NCBI RefSeq assembly: GCF_020859565.1
Contig: NZ_JAJHUO010000043.1
Span: 23,783 to 87,782, forward strand
DNA: 64,000 nt
Direction of reading: 5' to 3'
Source: Saccharothrix luteola
GTDB lineage: Bacteria; Actinomycetota; Actinomycetes; Mycobacteriales; Pseudonocardiaceae
A program made the position numbers and the translations under genes. Below the pieces are notes generated by a model. The model did no database searches and had not been told where the DNA came from. It saw only the letters and a list, made by a program, of their open reading frames with translations. Below are positions 55,053-63,893 of this stretch, piece by piece; the stretch's first letter is position 1, and each line of letters opens with the position of its first letter.

Positions 55053-55290
55053 GCCGGTTCTCCTGTGACGATCACGTGACGGAACGCGGGGTGGAGGATC
55101 TCGCCGGTCGCGAACGCACGACGCGGCTCGCGGGGACCGTCCTCAACGGAGTGAACCCTCTGCGCCACCCCTGCAGCGCCGAAAACGCCACCATCGGGCG
55201 TAAAGATTCCGCTAAACCTCTCGAAGCGGCACGTGCCGTGCGTCGGACGACGCGTCCGGAAGGGCCGGCGGTCCGTGGCACCGGACCGCG

Positions 55291-55578
55291 ATGAGCAGGG
55301 TGTCGTCGTGGTACCGGATCACGTCGTGCATGTCGTGGACGATGGCCGACGGCGTCTACGACGTCGCCTCACCCGCGGGCGAGCGCTACGGCGAACGGGC
55401 ACTCGCCCGGGCCATCAACGCCACCCGCCTGCTCCCCGCGGCCCAGGTGCCCCGGGCGATCCTCCAGGAACTGTCCGGGCACCGTCACACGCGGCTCTCC
55501 GAGGACGACGCGATGATCGTGTGCCTGGACTGGCACGACAAGCTCGTCCCGGACGAGGCCGGGTCGCTCGGGCGGTGA
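55291..55578 (+). pseudogene. Truncated C-terminal fragment of a PP2C/SpoIIE-type phosphatase
   Basis: The 95-residue frame matches only the last part of PP2C-family phosphatases: MADGVYDVASPAGERYG (normally TDG-V/L-Y), a helical stretch, and RLSEDDAMIVCLDW with the metal-binding Asp pair. The upstream catalytic half is absent: the preceding frame reads as unrelated sequence. It is probably a decayed RsbU-like phosphatase, which would fit the STAS/RsbW genes 3 kb away. A short functional protein is possible but there is no clear ribosome site. Confidence 0.5.
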
Positions 55579-55802
55579 CCACAGGAGTAGCGCGGCAGGA
55601 AGAGGTTCTCGATGGCGCTGAACATCGCCGGCACGGCCGGTCCGGCAAGACGAACACCAACGCCGGCCCCGCCGAACGGACCCCGAAGCCCTTCTGCCGC
55701 CACCGGGTCGCGCCGACCGTCCGCTCGACCCGTCTTCAGCGTCGCCGACCAGGTATCACCGTGCCTCAGCAGCCAGTTCCATCACTCGAAGGAAGGAGGT
55801 GG

Positions 55803-58800
55803 TCAGCGGGGATCCTTCGTCGCGGTGTCGAGGTTCGAGCGCATCGTCCTGGTCAGCGGGTGGTCCGGTCCCAGCGTTCGTTCGGCGTCGGCCAACGCCG
55901 TCTCGAGCAGCGGGATCGCCTGTTCGGTCCGCCCCGCCGACACGTAGGTGATGGCAAGGTTGTGACGCGAGCTCAGCGTGGCCGGGTGGTCCGGCCCGAG
56001 CACCCGCTGCTGATCCGCGATGTTCTCCAGGAACAGCGTGGTCGCCCGCCCCAGGTCACCTGCCGACCGGAGGCAATCGGCGAGGTTGTTGCGCGCGGTC
56101 AGCGTGTCGGGGTGATCGGCTCCCAGTATCCGCTGGAAGTCGGCCAGGCTCGCCTCGAACAGGTGGACGGCCTGCGGCAGGTCGCCCACCGACCGGCGAA
56201 CGGCGGCGAGGTTGTTCTGCGAGGTCAGCGTGTCCGGGTGGGCGGGACCCAGCACACGTCGTCGATCAGCCAGCGTTGCCTCGAACAGCGGAACCGCCCG
56301 CCGCGGATCGCCTGCCGACCGATAGGCGAGCGCGAGGGCGTTGCACGAACTGAGCGTGTCGGGGTGGTCGGGTCCCAGCACTCGCCCGAAGTCGGCCAGG
56401 TTGGCCTCCAGCAGCGGGATCGCCCGCTCCGGGTCACCCGACGACTCGTAACAGCGGGCGAGGTTGTGACGTGCGGTCAAGGTGTCCGGGTGATCAGTGC
56501 CCAGGACTCGCTGTCGGCCGGTCAGGGTCGCCTCCAGCAGCGGGATCGCCAGGCGCAGCCGGCCCGCCGACCAGTAGGCGTGAGCGAGGTTCTCCCGCGC
56601 GGTGAGCGTGTCGCGGTGCCCTGGTCCCAGCACCCGTTCAACGTCCGCCAGGACCGCTTCCAGCAGTGGAATCGCCCGCCGCAGATCACCCGCCGACCGG
56701 TAAGCGCCGGCGAGGTTGCCGCGGCAGGCGAGCGTGTAAGGGTGGTCGGGTCCGAGCACCCGTTCGGCGTTGCCCAGGGTCGTCTCCAGCAGTGGAATCG
56801 CCCGCCGCAGATCACCCGCCGACCGGTAAGCGCCGGCGAGGTTGCCGCTCGCGGCCAGCGTGTCGGGGTGGTCGGGGCCCGACACCCGCCGCCGATCGGC
56901 CAACGCCGCCTCCAACAACGGGATCGCCCGCCGCAGATCGCCTGCCGACCAGTGGGCGGTGGCAAGGCTGTCCCGCGACGTCAACGTTTCCGGGTGGTCG
57001 GGCCCCAGCACCCGGGTGCTGTCGTCCAGGATCTCTTCGAACAGCGCGATCGCCCGCACCGGATCGCCCGCCGACGCGTGGGCGTCGGCGATGTTGTGGC
57101 GTGAGGCCAGGGTGTCGGGGTGGTCGGGGCCCAGTACCCGCCGCCGGTCGGCCAGCGCTGCCTCGAACAGCGGGATCGCCCGGCCCAGGTCACTCGCCAA
57201 CCGGTAGGCGCGGGCGAGGTTGTCGGACGAGCGCATGGTGTGCGGGTGGTCGCCTCCGAGCACTCGTCGGCTGTCCGCCAACGTCGCCTCGAACAGCGGG
57301 ATCGCCCGGCCCAGGTCACCTGCCGACTCGTGGGCGGCGGCGAGGTTGGTGCGCAGGACCAGCGTGTGCAGGTGGTCCGGTCCCAGCACCCGCTCGTTGC
57401 CGGCCAGGGTGGCTTCCAACAGCGGGATCGCCCGCCCGGGTGCGCCCGCCAACCGGTAGGCGTTGGCGAGGTTGCCGCACGAGGCGACCGTGTTCGGGTG
57501 GTCGGGGCCCAGCACCCGCCTGCCGTGAGTCACGTTCGCTTCGAACAGTGCGATCGCCCGGCCCAGGTCGCCCGCGGTCTGGTGGGCGATGGCGAGGTTG
57601 TTCCGCGACACCACCGCACGCGGGTGCTCGGGGCCCAGAAGTCGTTCCCAGCCGCGGGTGGCGCGGACGTGCAGGGCCGTAGCCGTGGTGGCGTCACCCT
57701 GGCCGTGCAGGTAGCGGGCGAGGGCATCGGCGAGGTCGCACAGCCGATCGGTGTCGGCGTCCGGATCCGAGTGATCCAGCAGTGCCAGCGCGTGGGGTCG
57801 CACCGCCTGGAAGGCCGGCCAGTCCGCCGGCAGGTCGGGATCGGTTCCGATGACGGCGGTTTGGAGAGCGGCCGTAGTGGCGTGGCGAGCCAGGGTGATG
57901 TCGTCGGGCCGGCGGTGGGGGTCGGTGGGGTCGGGTGTGCGGGTGACGGCTTGGACCAGGCGGTGCACGCCGATGGAGTCGGCGGTGAGGGTGATCATGC
58001 TGTAGGCGGCCAGCCGTCCCAGTGCGTGCAGCAGGTCGGGATCGAGCGCGCCACCGCTGGTGACGGGCAGGTGACGCGGGATGTCGTGGGGGGCGTACCA
58101 GGCCAGTCGACGCAACAGGTCGCCCGCGTGCGGGGTGTCGGCGAGCCGGTCGAGGGTGACGCGCCAGACTCGGGCGATGGTGCGCTCGGCATCGCCGCCT
58201 TCGGCCGTGGCGGTGAACATCCGCGCCGGGTACCGCCTCAGCAGTTCCAGGTAGGCGGCGGGGGTGATGAGGGTCTGGGCGAGGTAGGCACCGGCCTGCT
58301 CGATGGCCAGTGGCAGCCAACCCAGCTCCTCGCACAGCAGCCGTGCGTCGGTCAGGTCGGCTTCCGGCCACTCCTCGTGCACGACGCGGGTCAGCAGCTC
58401 CACCGCTTCCGCCTCGGGGAGCACGTCGACGGCCACGGTCGTCGCGCCCTTCCAGCCGCGGGCGCGCCGAGAGGTGATCAAGATCGTTCCGGTTCGCACC
58501 CGCTCCAGCAGCGCGGTGGCGTCGGCCGGGCCGGTGAGGTTGTCCAGCACCAACAGCCACCCGTCGTGGGATGCCAGCCACCGCACCCCCAGTTCGACCC
58601 GCTGCTCGAACAGCAGCTCCGCCGTCTGCGGCGCCAGCGCCAGCGCGAGCTCCGCCAGGCCGTTCTCCAGAGCGGCCGGCGAGTCGGCGGTGATCCACCA
58701 CACCGGGGTGAAGCGCTTCGCGCGCCGTTCAGCGAACCGGGCGGCCAGGGCGCTCTTGCCCACCCCTCCCAATCCGTGCAGGGCCACCACCACCGCACGT

Positions 58801-59078
58801 CGGCCGGACGTGGCCACCGCCTCGTCCACTCGCGCCAGCTCGGTCTCGCGGCCCACGAACGACGCGGGCACCCTCTGCGTGCGCCCTACCCATGAAGAAG
58901 CCTGCACCGACTCCATCGACGGCACCTCAGGAGCGGGACGCACCGTGCCCACGCCGCCGTGGATCGTGACGTCCCCACCTCCCTGGATCACGGTCGACGC
59001 GCCGGACGCCTCGCCGTGTTGACGCACCGCGGCCGTATCGCGCTCGTCACCGGAGTCGTGCACCAACCACCCACCCAC
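55803..59078 (-). CDS. STAND NTPase: NB-ARC with ~15 kinesin-light-chain-type TPR repeats
   Basis: This 1091-residue protein has an N-terminal low-complexity segment (VIQGGGDVTIHGG), then NB-ARC with FVGRE, Walker A LHGLGGVGKSA and Walker B WLLVLDNL, a winged-helix region, and from about residue 480 an array of 42-residue TPR repeats. Each repeat ends near LGPDHPDTL; I count fifteen versions of that motif. Such STAND proteins act as ligand-triggered switches in signalling, sometimes in phage defence. The start is uncertain, since GTG at 59078, 59063 and 59027 all lack a clear ribosome site. No effector gene is adjacent, so the output is unknown. Confidence 0.85.
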   Translation of the reverse strand: MGGWLVHDSGDERDTAAVRQHGEASGASTVIQGGGDVTIHGGVGTVRPAPEVPSMESVQASSWVGRTQRVPASFVGRETELARVDEAVATSGRRAVVVALHGLGGVGKSALAARFAERRAKRFTPVWWITADSPAALENGLAELALALAPQTAELLFEQRVELGVRWLASHDGWLLVLDNLTGPADATALLERVRTGTILITSRRARGWKGATTVAVDVLPEAEAVELLTRVVHEEWPEADLTDARLLCEELGWLPLAIEQAGAYLAQTLITPAAYLELLRRYPARMFTATAEGGDAERTIARVWRVTLDRLADTPHAGDLLRRLAWYAPHDIPRHLPVTSGGALDPDLLHALGRLAAYSMITLTADSIGVHRLVQAVTRTPDPTDPHRRPDDITLARHATTAALQTAVIGTDPDLPADWPAFQAVRPHALALLDHSDPDADTDRLCDLADALARYLHGQGDATTATALHVRATRGWERLLGPEHPRAVVSRNNLAIAHQTAGDLGRAIALFEANVTHGRRVLGPDHPNTVASCGNLANAYRLAGAPGRAIPLLEATLAGNERVLGPDHLHTLVLRTNLAAAHESAGDLGRAIPLFEATLADSRRVLGGDHPHTMRSSDNLARAYRLASDLGRAIPLFEAALADRRRVLGPDHPDTLASRHNIADAHASAGDPVRAIALFEEILDDSTRVLGPDHPETLTSRDSLATAHWSAGDLRRAIPLLEAALADRRRVSGPDHPDTLAASGNLAGAYRSAGDLRRAIPLLETTLGNAERVLGPDHPYTLACRGNLAGAYRSAGDLRRAIPLLEAVLADVERVLGPGHRDTLTARENLAHAYWSAGRLRLAIPLLEATLTGRQRVLGTDHPDTLTARHNLARCYESSGDPERAIPLLEANLADFGRVLGPDHPDTLSSCNALALAYRSAGDPRRAVPLFEATLADRRRVLGPAHPDTLTSQNNLAAVRRSVGDLPQAVHLFEASLADFQRILGADHPDTLTARNNLADCLRSAGDLGRATTLFLENIADQQRVLGPDHPATLSSRHNLAITYVSAGRTEQAIPLLETALADAERTLGPDHPLTRTMRSNLDTATKDPR
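55850..57640 (-). repeat. Tandem 126-bp repeats encoding the TPR array
   Basis: Roughly fourteen to fifteen 126-bp units run in frame through the 3' half of the STAND gene. Two neighbouring units around 56660-56850 are almost identical in DNA, pointing to recent duplication or unequal recombination. Boundaries given are approximate. Confidence 0.75.
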
Positions 59079-59203
59079 TCACGTGCGCCCGGCTACGAGC
59101 AGTCCGACGGCAATCAGGGAAGACCACATCCCAACCGGTCCGACATCCCGCCACAACGCACAACTGCGGACAACCCGCGTCGGGGACGACTGCGACGCGG
59201 TGA

Positions 59204-60373
59204 TCAACTGCGGTCGTCGGGATGTGCGTCGTCGTCGAACGCGGCGGCGAGCAGCGTGCCCTTCGTGAGCACCAGCACGCGGCCCGGAGCGAGGCGACGC
59301 AGTTCGCGGACCCGCTGGGTGATCTTGACGCGCTCGACGACCTGACCGCGGGAGTCGACGAACAACAAGGAGCCGCCGGCGTCGGCGAGCACGAACCCGC
59401 CGCCGCTTCCCCCGTCCTCGGCGATGACCTCCCCGAACGCGGCTTGCCGCACGGCGGTCCTCCACACCACGCGGCCGTCGTGAGGATCTGCCACGGTGAA
59501 GCCGGTCCCGCGTTCCCTCAGCCAGAGCAGACCACCGACGTGCTGCGGCGCCACGGGCACGAGCGGACTCCCGGCCACGACCAGTTCGCTCGCCGTCCCC
59601 GCCGAGAGCGAGATCCGCGCCACGGCGTCGTCACCGCACCGGACGAGGAAACGATCACCCCCGACCGCCGTGAAAGCCACTTCGTGGTCGTAGTGGGCGA
59701 GCGGTTGCGGCAACGAGCAGGTGCGCAGTCGCCGACCGTCCCGTCGCCCGATCAACCGCACCTCGGAACCGCCGGGCTCACCGATCAGGAACCCACCACC
59801 TCCCGCGGCCGGCCACACCGTGCGCACGTCGTGCTCCGCCTCCCACAGGGTCCGGCCGGTGGCGATGTCCAACGCGCGCAACGGGGTGTACCCGCGCCAG
59901 CCGCCCACGAGCACCACGTCTCCGTCGACCACGAGGTGCCCGGTCCACCGCCGGAGAACGACCCTCCAGACGTCCTCCCCCGTGGCGAGGTCCAGGCACG
60001 TCAACTCGTCGTCCTGCCACAGCACCAGCACGCGTTGCCCGGCAACGGACATCGCTCGCAACCACCTGCCGGTCCGAACGTCCCACCGCACGGACCCGTC
60101 CTCCGGATCCAGGCAGACCAGCCTCGTGTTCCGCTCGTGGACCACCAGCCCGCCGGAACCCACAGCGACGTCGGCGCCGGAACCGGCCTGGTGAAGTGGC
60201 CGCTCCCACCTGATCCCCAGCACCGCCGAAGCCCACCACGCGTCGCGGATGCCCCGCCACTCGTTTCCCGACGCCGTGCCGCCCGGTGGACGTGCCGACA
60301 ACCGGCATGTTGTTGATTCCTGTAACCCACAGTTCACTCTTGAGTGAGTAGGCAGAGTCCTGTTAGCGTTCAC
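59204..60373 (-). CDS. PQQ-like beta-propeller repeat protein
   Basis: This ~389-residue protein shows repeated units of the form L.CLDPEDGSVRWDV, LTCLDLATGEDVWRV and LRALDIATGRTLWEAE, typical of PQQ-type/WD-like beta-propellers. No signal peptide, kinase or enzyme domain is visible, so it may be a binding or scaffold domain in the cytoplasm. The first ~60 residues lack repeat character and the start (GTG 60373) is doubtful; a palindrome-like TCACTC-TT-GAGTGA near 60333 suggests that part of this N-terminal region may be promoter. It is divergent from the GH43-like gene. Confidence 0.65.
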   Translation of the reverse strand: MNANRTLPTHSRVNCGLQESTTCRLSARPPGGTASGNEWRGIRDAWWASAVLGIRWERPLHQAGSGADVAVGSGGLVVHERNTRLVCLDPEDGSVRWDVRTGRWLRAMSVAGQRVLVLWQDDELTCLDLATGEDVWRVVLRRWTGHLVVDGDVVLVGGWRGYTPLRALDIATGRTLWEAEHDVRTVWPAAGGGGFLIGEPGGSEVRLIGRRDGRRLRTCSLPQPLAHYDHEVAFTAVGGDRFLVRCGDDAVARISLSAGTASELVVAGSPLVPVAPQHVGGLLWLRERGTGFTVADPHDGRVVWRTAVRQAAFGEVIAEDGGSGGGFVLADAGGSLLFVDSRGQVVERVKITQRVRELRRLAPGRVLVLTKGTLLAAAFDDDAHPDDRS

Positions 60374-60697
60374 ACCGAACGGTGGCGCCCGTCACACCGC
60401 CAACCAGCGCCCCCCGCGACAGGGCCGCCGCACCGCATCCCGGGCAGAGCCGCCGCCTGCGCCGACGACGACGTCGGCGGACACACGAGTGGAGACGCCG
60501 ATGTCGACCGCCCAGTGCCGCGCGCACCCGCCCCGAGCCTCGGGCTCCCCAAGTCGCCCGGCGACCCCGGCGCAGCGCGACTCCCGGCGCTGACCGCAGC
60601 CGCACGACAGCTCGACCGGCAACCACAGCGCCCTGCCCGGCGGTCGCCTCGTCCCAGGCCGACGCTCGCCGGCACTTCACCTGCGAGGAGATCATCC
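60374..60697. other. Intergenic region upstream of the GH43-like gene, no gene seen
   Basis: This 324-base stretch separates the divergent beta-propeller and GH43-like genes. Open frames crossing it are out of frame with real genes and lack ribosome sites. It probably holds the GH43-like promoter, but I could not define one. Confidence 0.45.
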
Positions 60698-62008
60698 GTG
60701 AACAGACAGCCGAAGGCCGGGCGCCGGCTGGCCCGACTCGGTCTCGTGGCGCTCGCCGTCGCCGCCGCGGCGGTGGCCGTCGCACCACCCGCACAGGCCG
60801 CACCCGGCTACGTCTACACCACGTTCAAGGGTGACGCCGCCGCCGACCAGGAGCTGTGGGTCTACTCCTCGGCCAACGGCACGAACTTCAGCGTGCTGGC
60901 CGACACCGACTACCGCGGCCCGTCCGGCGTGCTGCGCGATCCCAGCATCATCCAGCACAACGGGCTCTACTACGTCGCGCACACCGTCCAGTCGTGGACC
61001 ACGAACTCAACACACTTCAACATCGCCTCCAGTCCGGACCTGGTCAACTGGACGCACGTGACCAGCGTCAACTCCGGCGTCGCCAACACGCGGTTCACCT
61101 GGGCCCCCGAGTTCTACGTCGAGGGCGGCACCGTGCGGATCATCGTGAGCATCGCCCAGACGACGTGCTCGAACTGCTTCCGCCCCTACGTCTTCACCGC
61201 CCAGAACAGCGCGCTGACCTCCTGGAGCGGGCCGGTGCAGATGGGCGGCCTCGGCTACAACTACATCGACACCTACGTGGTGAAGTCGGGCAGCACCTAC
61301 CACGCCTTCACCAAGAACGAGACCTCCAAGTACATCGAGCACTGGACCAGCACGAGCCTCACCGCCGGGTGGGGCAACCGCGGCCAGTTGTGGAGCTCGG
61401 GCTACGAAGGTCCGGCCGTGCTGCGGATGAGCGACGGCTCCTGGCGCATCTGGGTCGACAAGTACACCAACGGCGGCATCTGGACGGCCACCAGCTCGAA
61501 CCTCGACTCCTGGTCGGGCCTGAGCCAGATCACCTGCCCCGGTTGCCGCCACGGCACGATCCTGCCGGTGGCCGACGTGCCCGGCACGGCTCCGGTCCAC
61601 CGCGTGACCAACCGCAACAGCGGCAGGGTGATGGACGTCGTGTCGGCCTCCACCGCGGACAACGCCGAGGTCAAGCAGTGGACCTGGAACGGCGGCGGCA
61701 ACCAGAAGTGGCAGTTCCAGGACGCCGGCGGCGGCTACTTCCGCATCGTCAACCAGAACAGCGGCAAGTGCCTGGACGTGGCCGGCGCCTCCACCGCCGA
61801 CGGGGCCAACGTCATCCAGTACACCTGCGGCGGCGGCGCCAACCAGCAGTGGCAGTGGCAGGCCACCGGGAGCTACTTCCGGATCGTCGCGCGGCACAGC
61901 GGCAAGTGCCTCGACGTCGTCGCCTCCGGCACCGGCGACGGCGCCGACATCCAGCAGTACACCTGCGGCAGCGGCACCAACCAGCAGTGGAGCCGCACCC
62001 AGGTCTGA
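60698..62008 (+). CDS. Secreted GH43-like glycosidase with ricin-type lectin module
   Basis: This 436-residue secreted enzyme has a signal peptide ending PAQA. The catalytic part resembles GH43-type five-bladed propellers: LRDPSIIQHNGLYYV holds the probable base Asp, WAPEFYVEGG the next blade, and EGPAVLRMSDGSWRIW the probable acid Glu. A ricin B-type (CBM13) trefoil occupies about residues 305-436 with three repeats containing GKCLDV and NQQW. Relatives act on arabinan or arabinoxylan. GTG at 60698 follows GAGGAG at seven bases. It is followed 92 bases later by a GH5 gene with a similar lectin module, suggesting joint attack on plant cell-wall polysaccharide. Confidence 0.83.
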   Translation: MNRQPKAGRRLARLGLVALAVAAAAVAVAPPAQAAPGYVYTTFKGDAAADQELWVYSSANGTNFSVLADTDYRGPSGVLRDPSIIQHNGLYYVAHTVQSWTTNSTHFNIASSPDLVNWTHVTSVNSGVANTRFTWAPEFYVEGGTVRIIVSIAQTTCSNCFRPYVFTAQNSALTSWSGPVQMGGLGYNYIDTYVVKSGSTYHAFTKNETSKYIEHWTSTSLTAGWGNRGQLWSSGYEGPAVLRMSDGSWRIWVDKYTNGGIWTATSSNLDSWSGLSQITCPGCRHGTILPVADVPGTAPVHRVTNRNSGRVMDVVSASTADNAEVKQWTWNGGGNQKWQFQDAGGGYFRIVNQNSGKCLDVAGASTADGANVIQYTCGGGANQQWQWQATGSYFRIVARHSGKCLDVVASGTGDGADIQQYTCGSGTNQQWSRTQV

Positions 62009-62099
62009 GCCACCCCTTCGTGACGCAGGTGGGACGCCCGCGGCATGGGCATCGCACCTGTCGGACCGCTGTGCAGCAGATCTAGTGATTGGACATCTC

Positions 62100-63611
62100 A
62101 TGAGATTGACCACGGCGTCTGGCGGCCACCCGTCAGGACCACCCCGGAGCACCCGGTCGTTGCGCCGGTCGCTGGTCGCCCTCGCGGTGACGACGCTCAC
62201 CGCGGCGACCGGCCTGGTCGTCACCACGCCCGCGGCCACCGCCGCCACGAGCCAGTTCCGCGGCATGAACTGGGCCGTGATGGGTGATAACTTCAGCACC
62301 GGCACGCTCGTCGTGCAGGGGCTGAGCCAGTCCGACAGCAACGCGACCGTGCGGGCCAAGGCCAACGCGCTCTACGACGACATGGCCGCCACCATGGGGG
62401 TCAACACCGTCCGGCTGCCGATCAACACCCACACGGTGGCCAACACGACCTGGTGGAACGCCTACCGCGGCGCCATCGACGCCGCCACCGAGCGCGGGTT
62501 CAAGGTCATCCTCGCCTATTGGGAGGACGGCGCCGCCTCGGGCGGCCGGATCACGAACCTGGCCGCGTGGAACGCGATGTGGTCCAGCGTGACCAGCACC
62601 TACGGCTCGAACAGCAACGTCTACTTCGAGCCGATGAACGAGCCGCACGGCTACTCGTCGGCGGACTGGCGCAACGTCGCGGCGAACTGGCTCAGCTACC
62701 ACTACTCGGCGCCGCCCAGCCGGGTGCTCATCGGCGGCACCGGCTTCAGCCAGGACCTGCGGGACATCTGCAACGACAGCCGCTTCAACTCGACGCTGCT
62801 GTCGTTCCATCACTACGCCTTCTTCTACGGCGCGATGACCTACGACCAGTTCCGCAGCCACATCCAGACGCGCCTGGGCAACTGCGCCTCCCGCGCGGTC
62901 GCGACCGAGTTCGGCGCGCCGATGTCCACCGGGCTCAACTACGGCGACGCGAACAGCAGCGACAACTTCGTGCGCCACATCCGCGCCATGGCCCAGGTCA
63001 TGCGGGACAACCAGATGGGCGGCACCTACTGGCCCGCGCTCGGTGGCAAGTACAAGGACAACCTCGGTTACGACTGGTACTCGATGTACGCCCTGAGCGG
63101 CAGCGGCACGAACCTCAACCTGACGATCCGCAACACCTCCGGCGCCGACCGGATCCGCTACGGCTGGGGCGACAACACCACGACCCCGCCGCCCACGGCC
63201 TACCGGATCACCGTGCGCCACAGCGGCAAGGCCATGGGCCTGCAACAGGCGACCACCGACAACAGCGCGCGCGTCGGCCAGTACACCTACGCCGGCAACG
63301 CGTGGCAGCAGTGGCAGTTCCAGGACGCCGGCAGCGGCTACTGGCGCATCGTCAGCCGCCACAGCGGCAAGTGCCTCGACGTGCTGAGCGCTTCGACCGC
63401 CGACGGCGCCGAGCTCGCCCAGTACACCTGCGGCACCGGCACGAACCAGCAGTTCCAGATGGTCGCCAACGGCGACTACTTCCAACTGCGGGCACGGCAC
63501 AGCGGCAAGTGCGTGGACGTCCCGTCCGCGTCGACCGCCGACGGCGTGGTCCTCAAGCAGTACACGTGCAACACCGGCACCAACCAGCAGTGGTCCCGCA
63601 CGACCGTCTGA
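62100..63611 (+). CDS. Secreted GH5 endoglucanase/mannanase-like enzyme with ricin-type lectin module
   Basis: This ~503-residue secreted enzyme has a long signal peptide ending AATAA, then a GH5 TIM barrel with the acid/base Glu in EPMNEPHG near residue 180 and the nucleophile Glu in ATEFGAP near 270; VNTVRLPI and FHHYAFF are further family segments. After a short TTPPP linker comes a CBM13 ricin trefoil (repeats GKAMGLQ, GKCLDVL, GKCVDVP with NQQW). The substrate could be cellulose, mannan or another beta-glucan. ATG at 62100 is chosen; a GTG at 62085 is in frame but poorly supported. A strong hairpin follows. Confidence 0.87.
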   Translation: MRLTTASGGHPSGPPRSTRSLRRSLVALAVTTLTAATGLVVTTPAATAATSQFRGMNWAVMGDNFSTGTLVVQGLSQSDSNATVRAKANALYDDMAATMGVNTVRLPINTHTVANTTWWNAYRGAIDAATERGFKVILAYWEDGAASGGRITNLAAWNAMWSSVTSTYGSNSNVYFEPMNEPHGYSSADWRNVAANWLSYHYSAPPSRVLIGGTGFSQDLRDICNDSRFNSTLLSFHHYAFFYGAMTYDQFRSHIQTRLGNCASRAVATEFGAPMSTGLNYGDANSSDNFVRHIRAMAQVMRDNQMGGTYWPALGGKYKDNLGYDWYSMYALSGSGTNLNLTIRNTSGADRIRYGWGDNTTTPPPTAYRITVRHSGKAMGLQQATTDNSARVGQYTYAGNAWQQWQFQDAGSGYWRIVSRHSGKCLDVLSASTADGAELAQYTCGTGTNQQFQMVANGDYFQLRARHSGKCVDVPSASTADGVVLKQYTCNTGTNQQWSRTTV

Positions 63612-63644
63612 CCGTCACCCTGAGGTGACCGCGGTGCGGCTTCA

Positions 63645-63682
63645 CTTCCCCGGCGTCGAGCGCGTGCTCGGCGCCGGGGAAG
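63645..63682 (+). terminator. Hairpin terminator after the GH5 gene
   Basis: CTTCCCCGGCGTCGAGC pairs with GCTCGGCGCCGGGGAAG (17 bp, one G-U) around a 4-base loop, 33 bases beyond the GH5 stop codon. Confidence 0.8.
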
Positions 63683-63792
63683 TGCCCGTCCGGGTGGGTT
63701 CAGACCCCGACCGGGCCGTGAAGGTGACGTCGGTGTGCCACACCGGGGCCTCGCCGACGTCACCCGTCAGGCCGCCACGGCACGGACGGCGG

Positions 63793-63893
63793 CCCCCCCC
63801 CCCCCGGGGGGGGGGGGGGGCGCCGGCCCCCCCGCCCCCGCCGGGGGGGGGGGGGGGGGGTGGGGGGGGGGGCGGGGGGGGGGGGGGGGGGGG
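63793..63893. other. C/G homopolymer tract, probable sequencing or assembly artefact
   Basis: About 100 bases consist almost only of C and then G runs (13 C, 15 G, then longer G runs broken by single bases). No comparable tract occurs elsewhere in the window, including in GC-rich linkers. Such runs are typical of failed base calls at a contig end. Confidence 0.85.

Noticed and set aside
55053..55290. c-di-AMP riboswitch upstream of the APC permease
   Set aside because: The conserved core blocks of that riboswitch were not found on the permease strand.
55850..57640. Regular repeats considered as a CRISPR array
   Set aside because: The 126-bp units are fully coding and in frame for TPR motifs, with no spacer structure.
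58704..58722. GAAGCGCTTC palindrome inside the STAND gene as a copy of the GH31 operator
   Set aside because: It lies deep within coding sequence and shares only the common core; the flanks that make the 18-bp palindrome are absent.
63642..63792. Possible 3' end of a minus-strand gene after the GH5 gene
   Set aside because: The frame runs through the terminator hairpin and into the artefactual homopolymer tract, so neither its start nor its identity can be supported.
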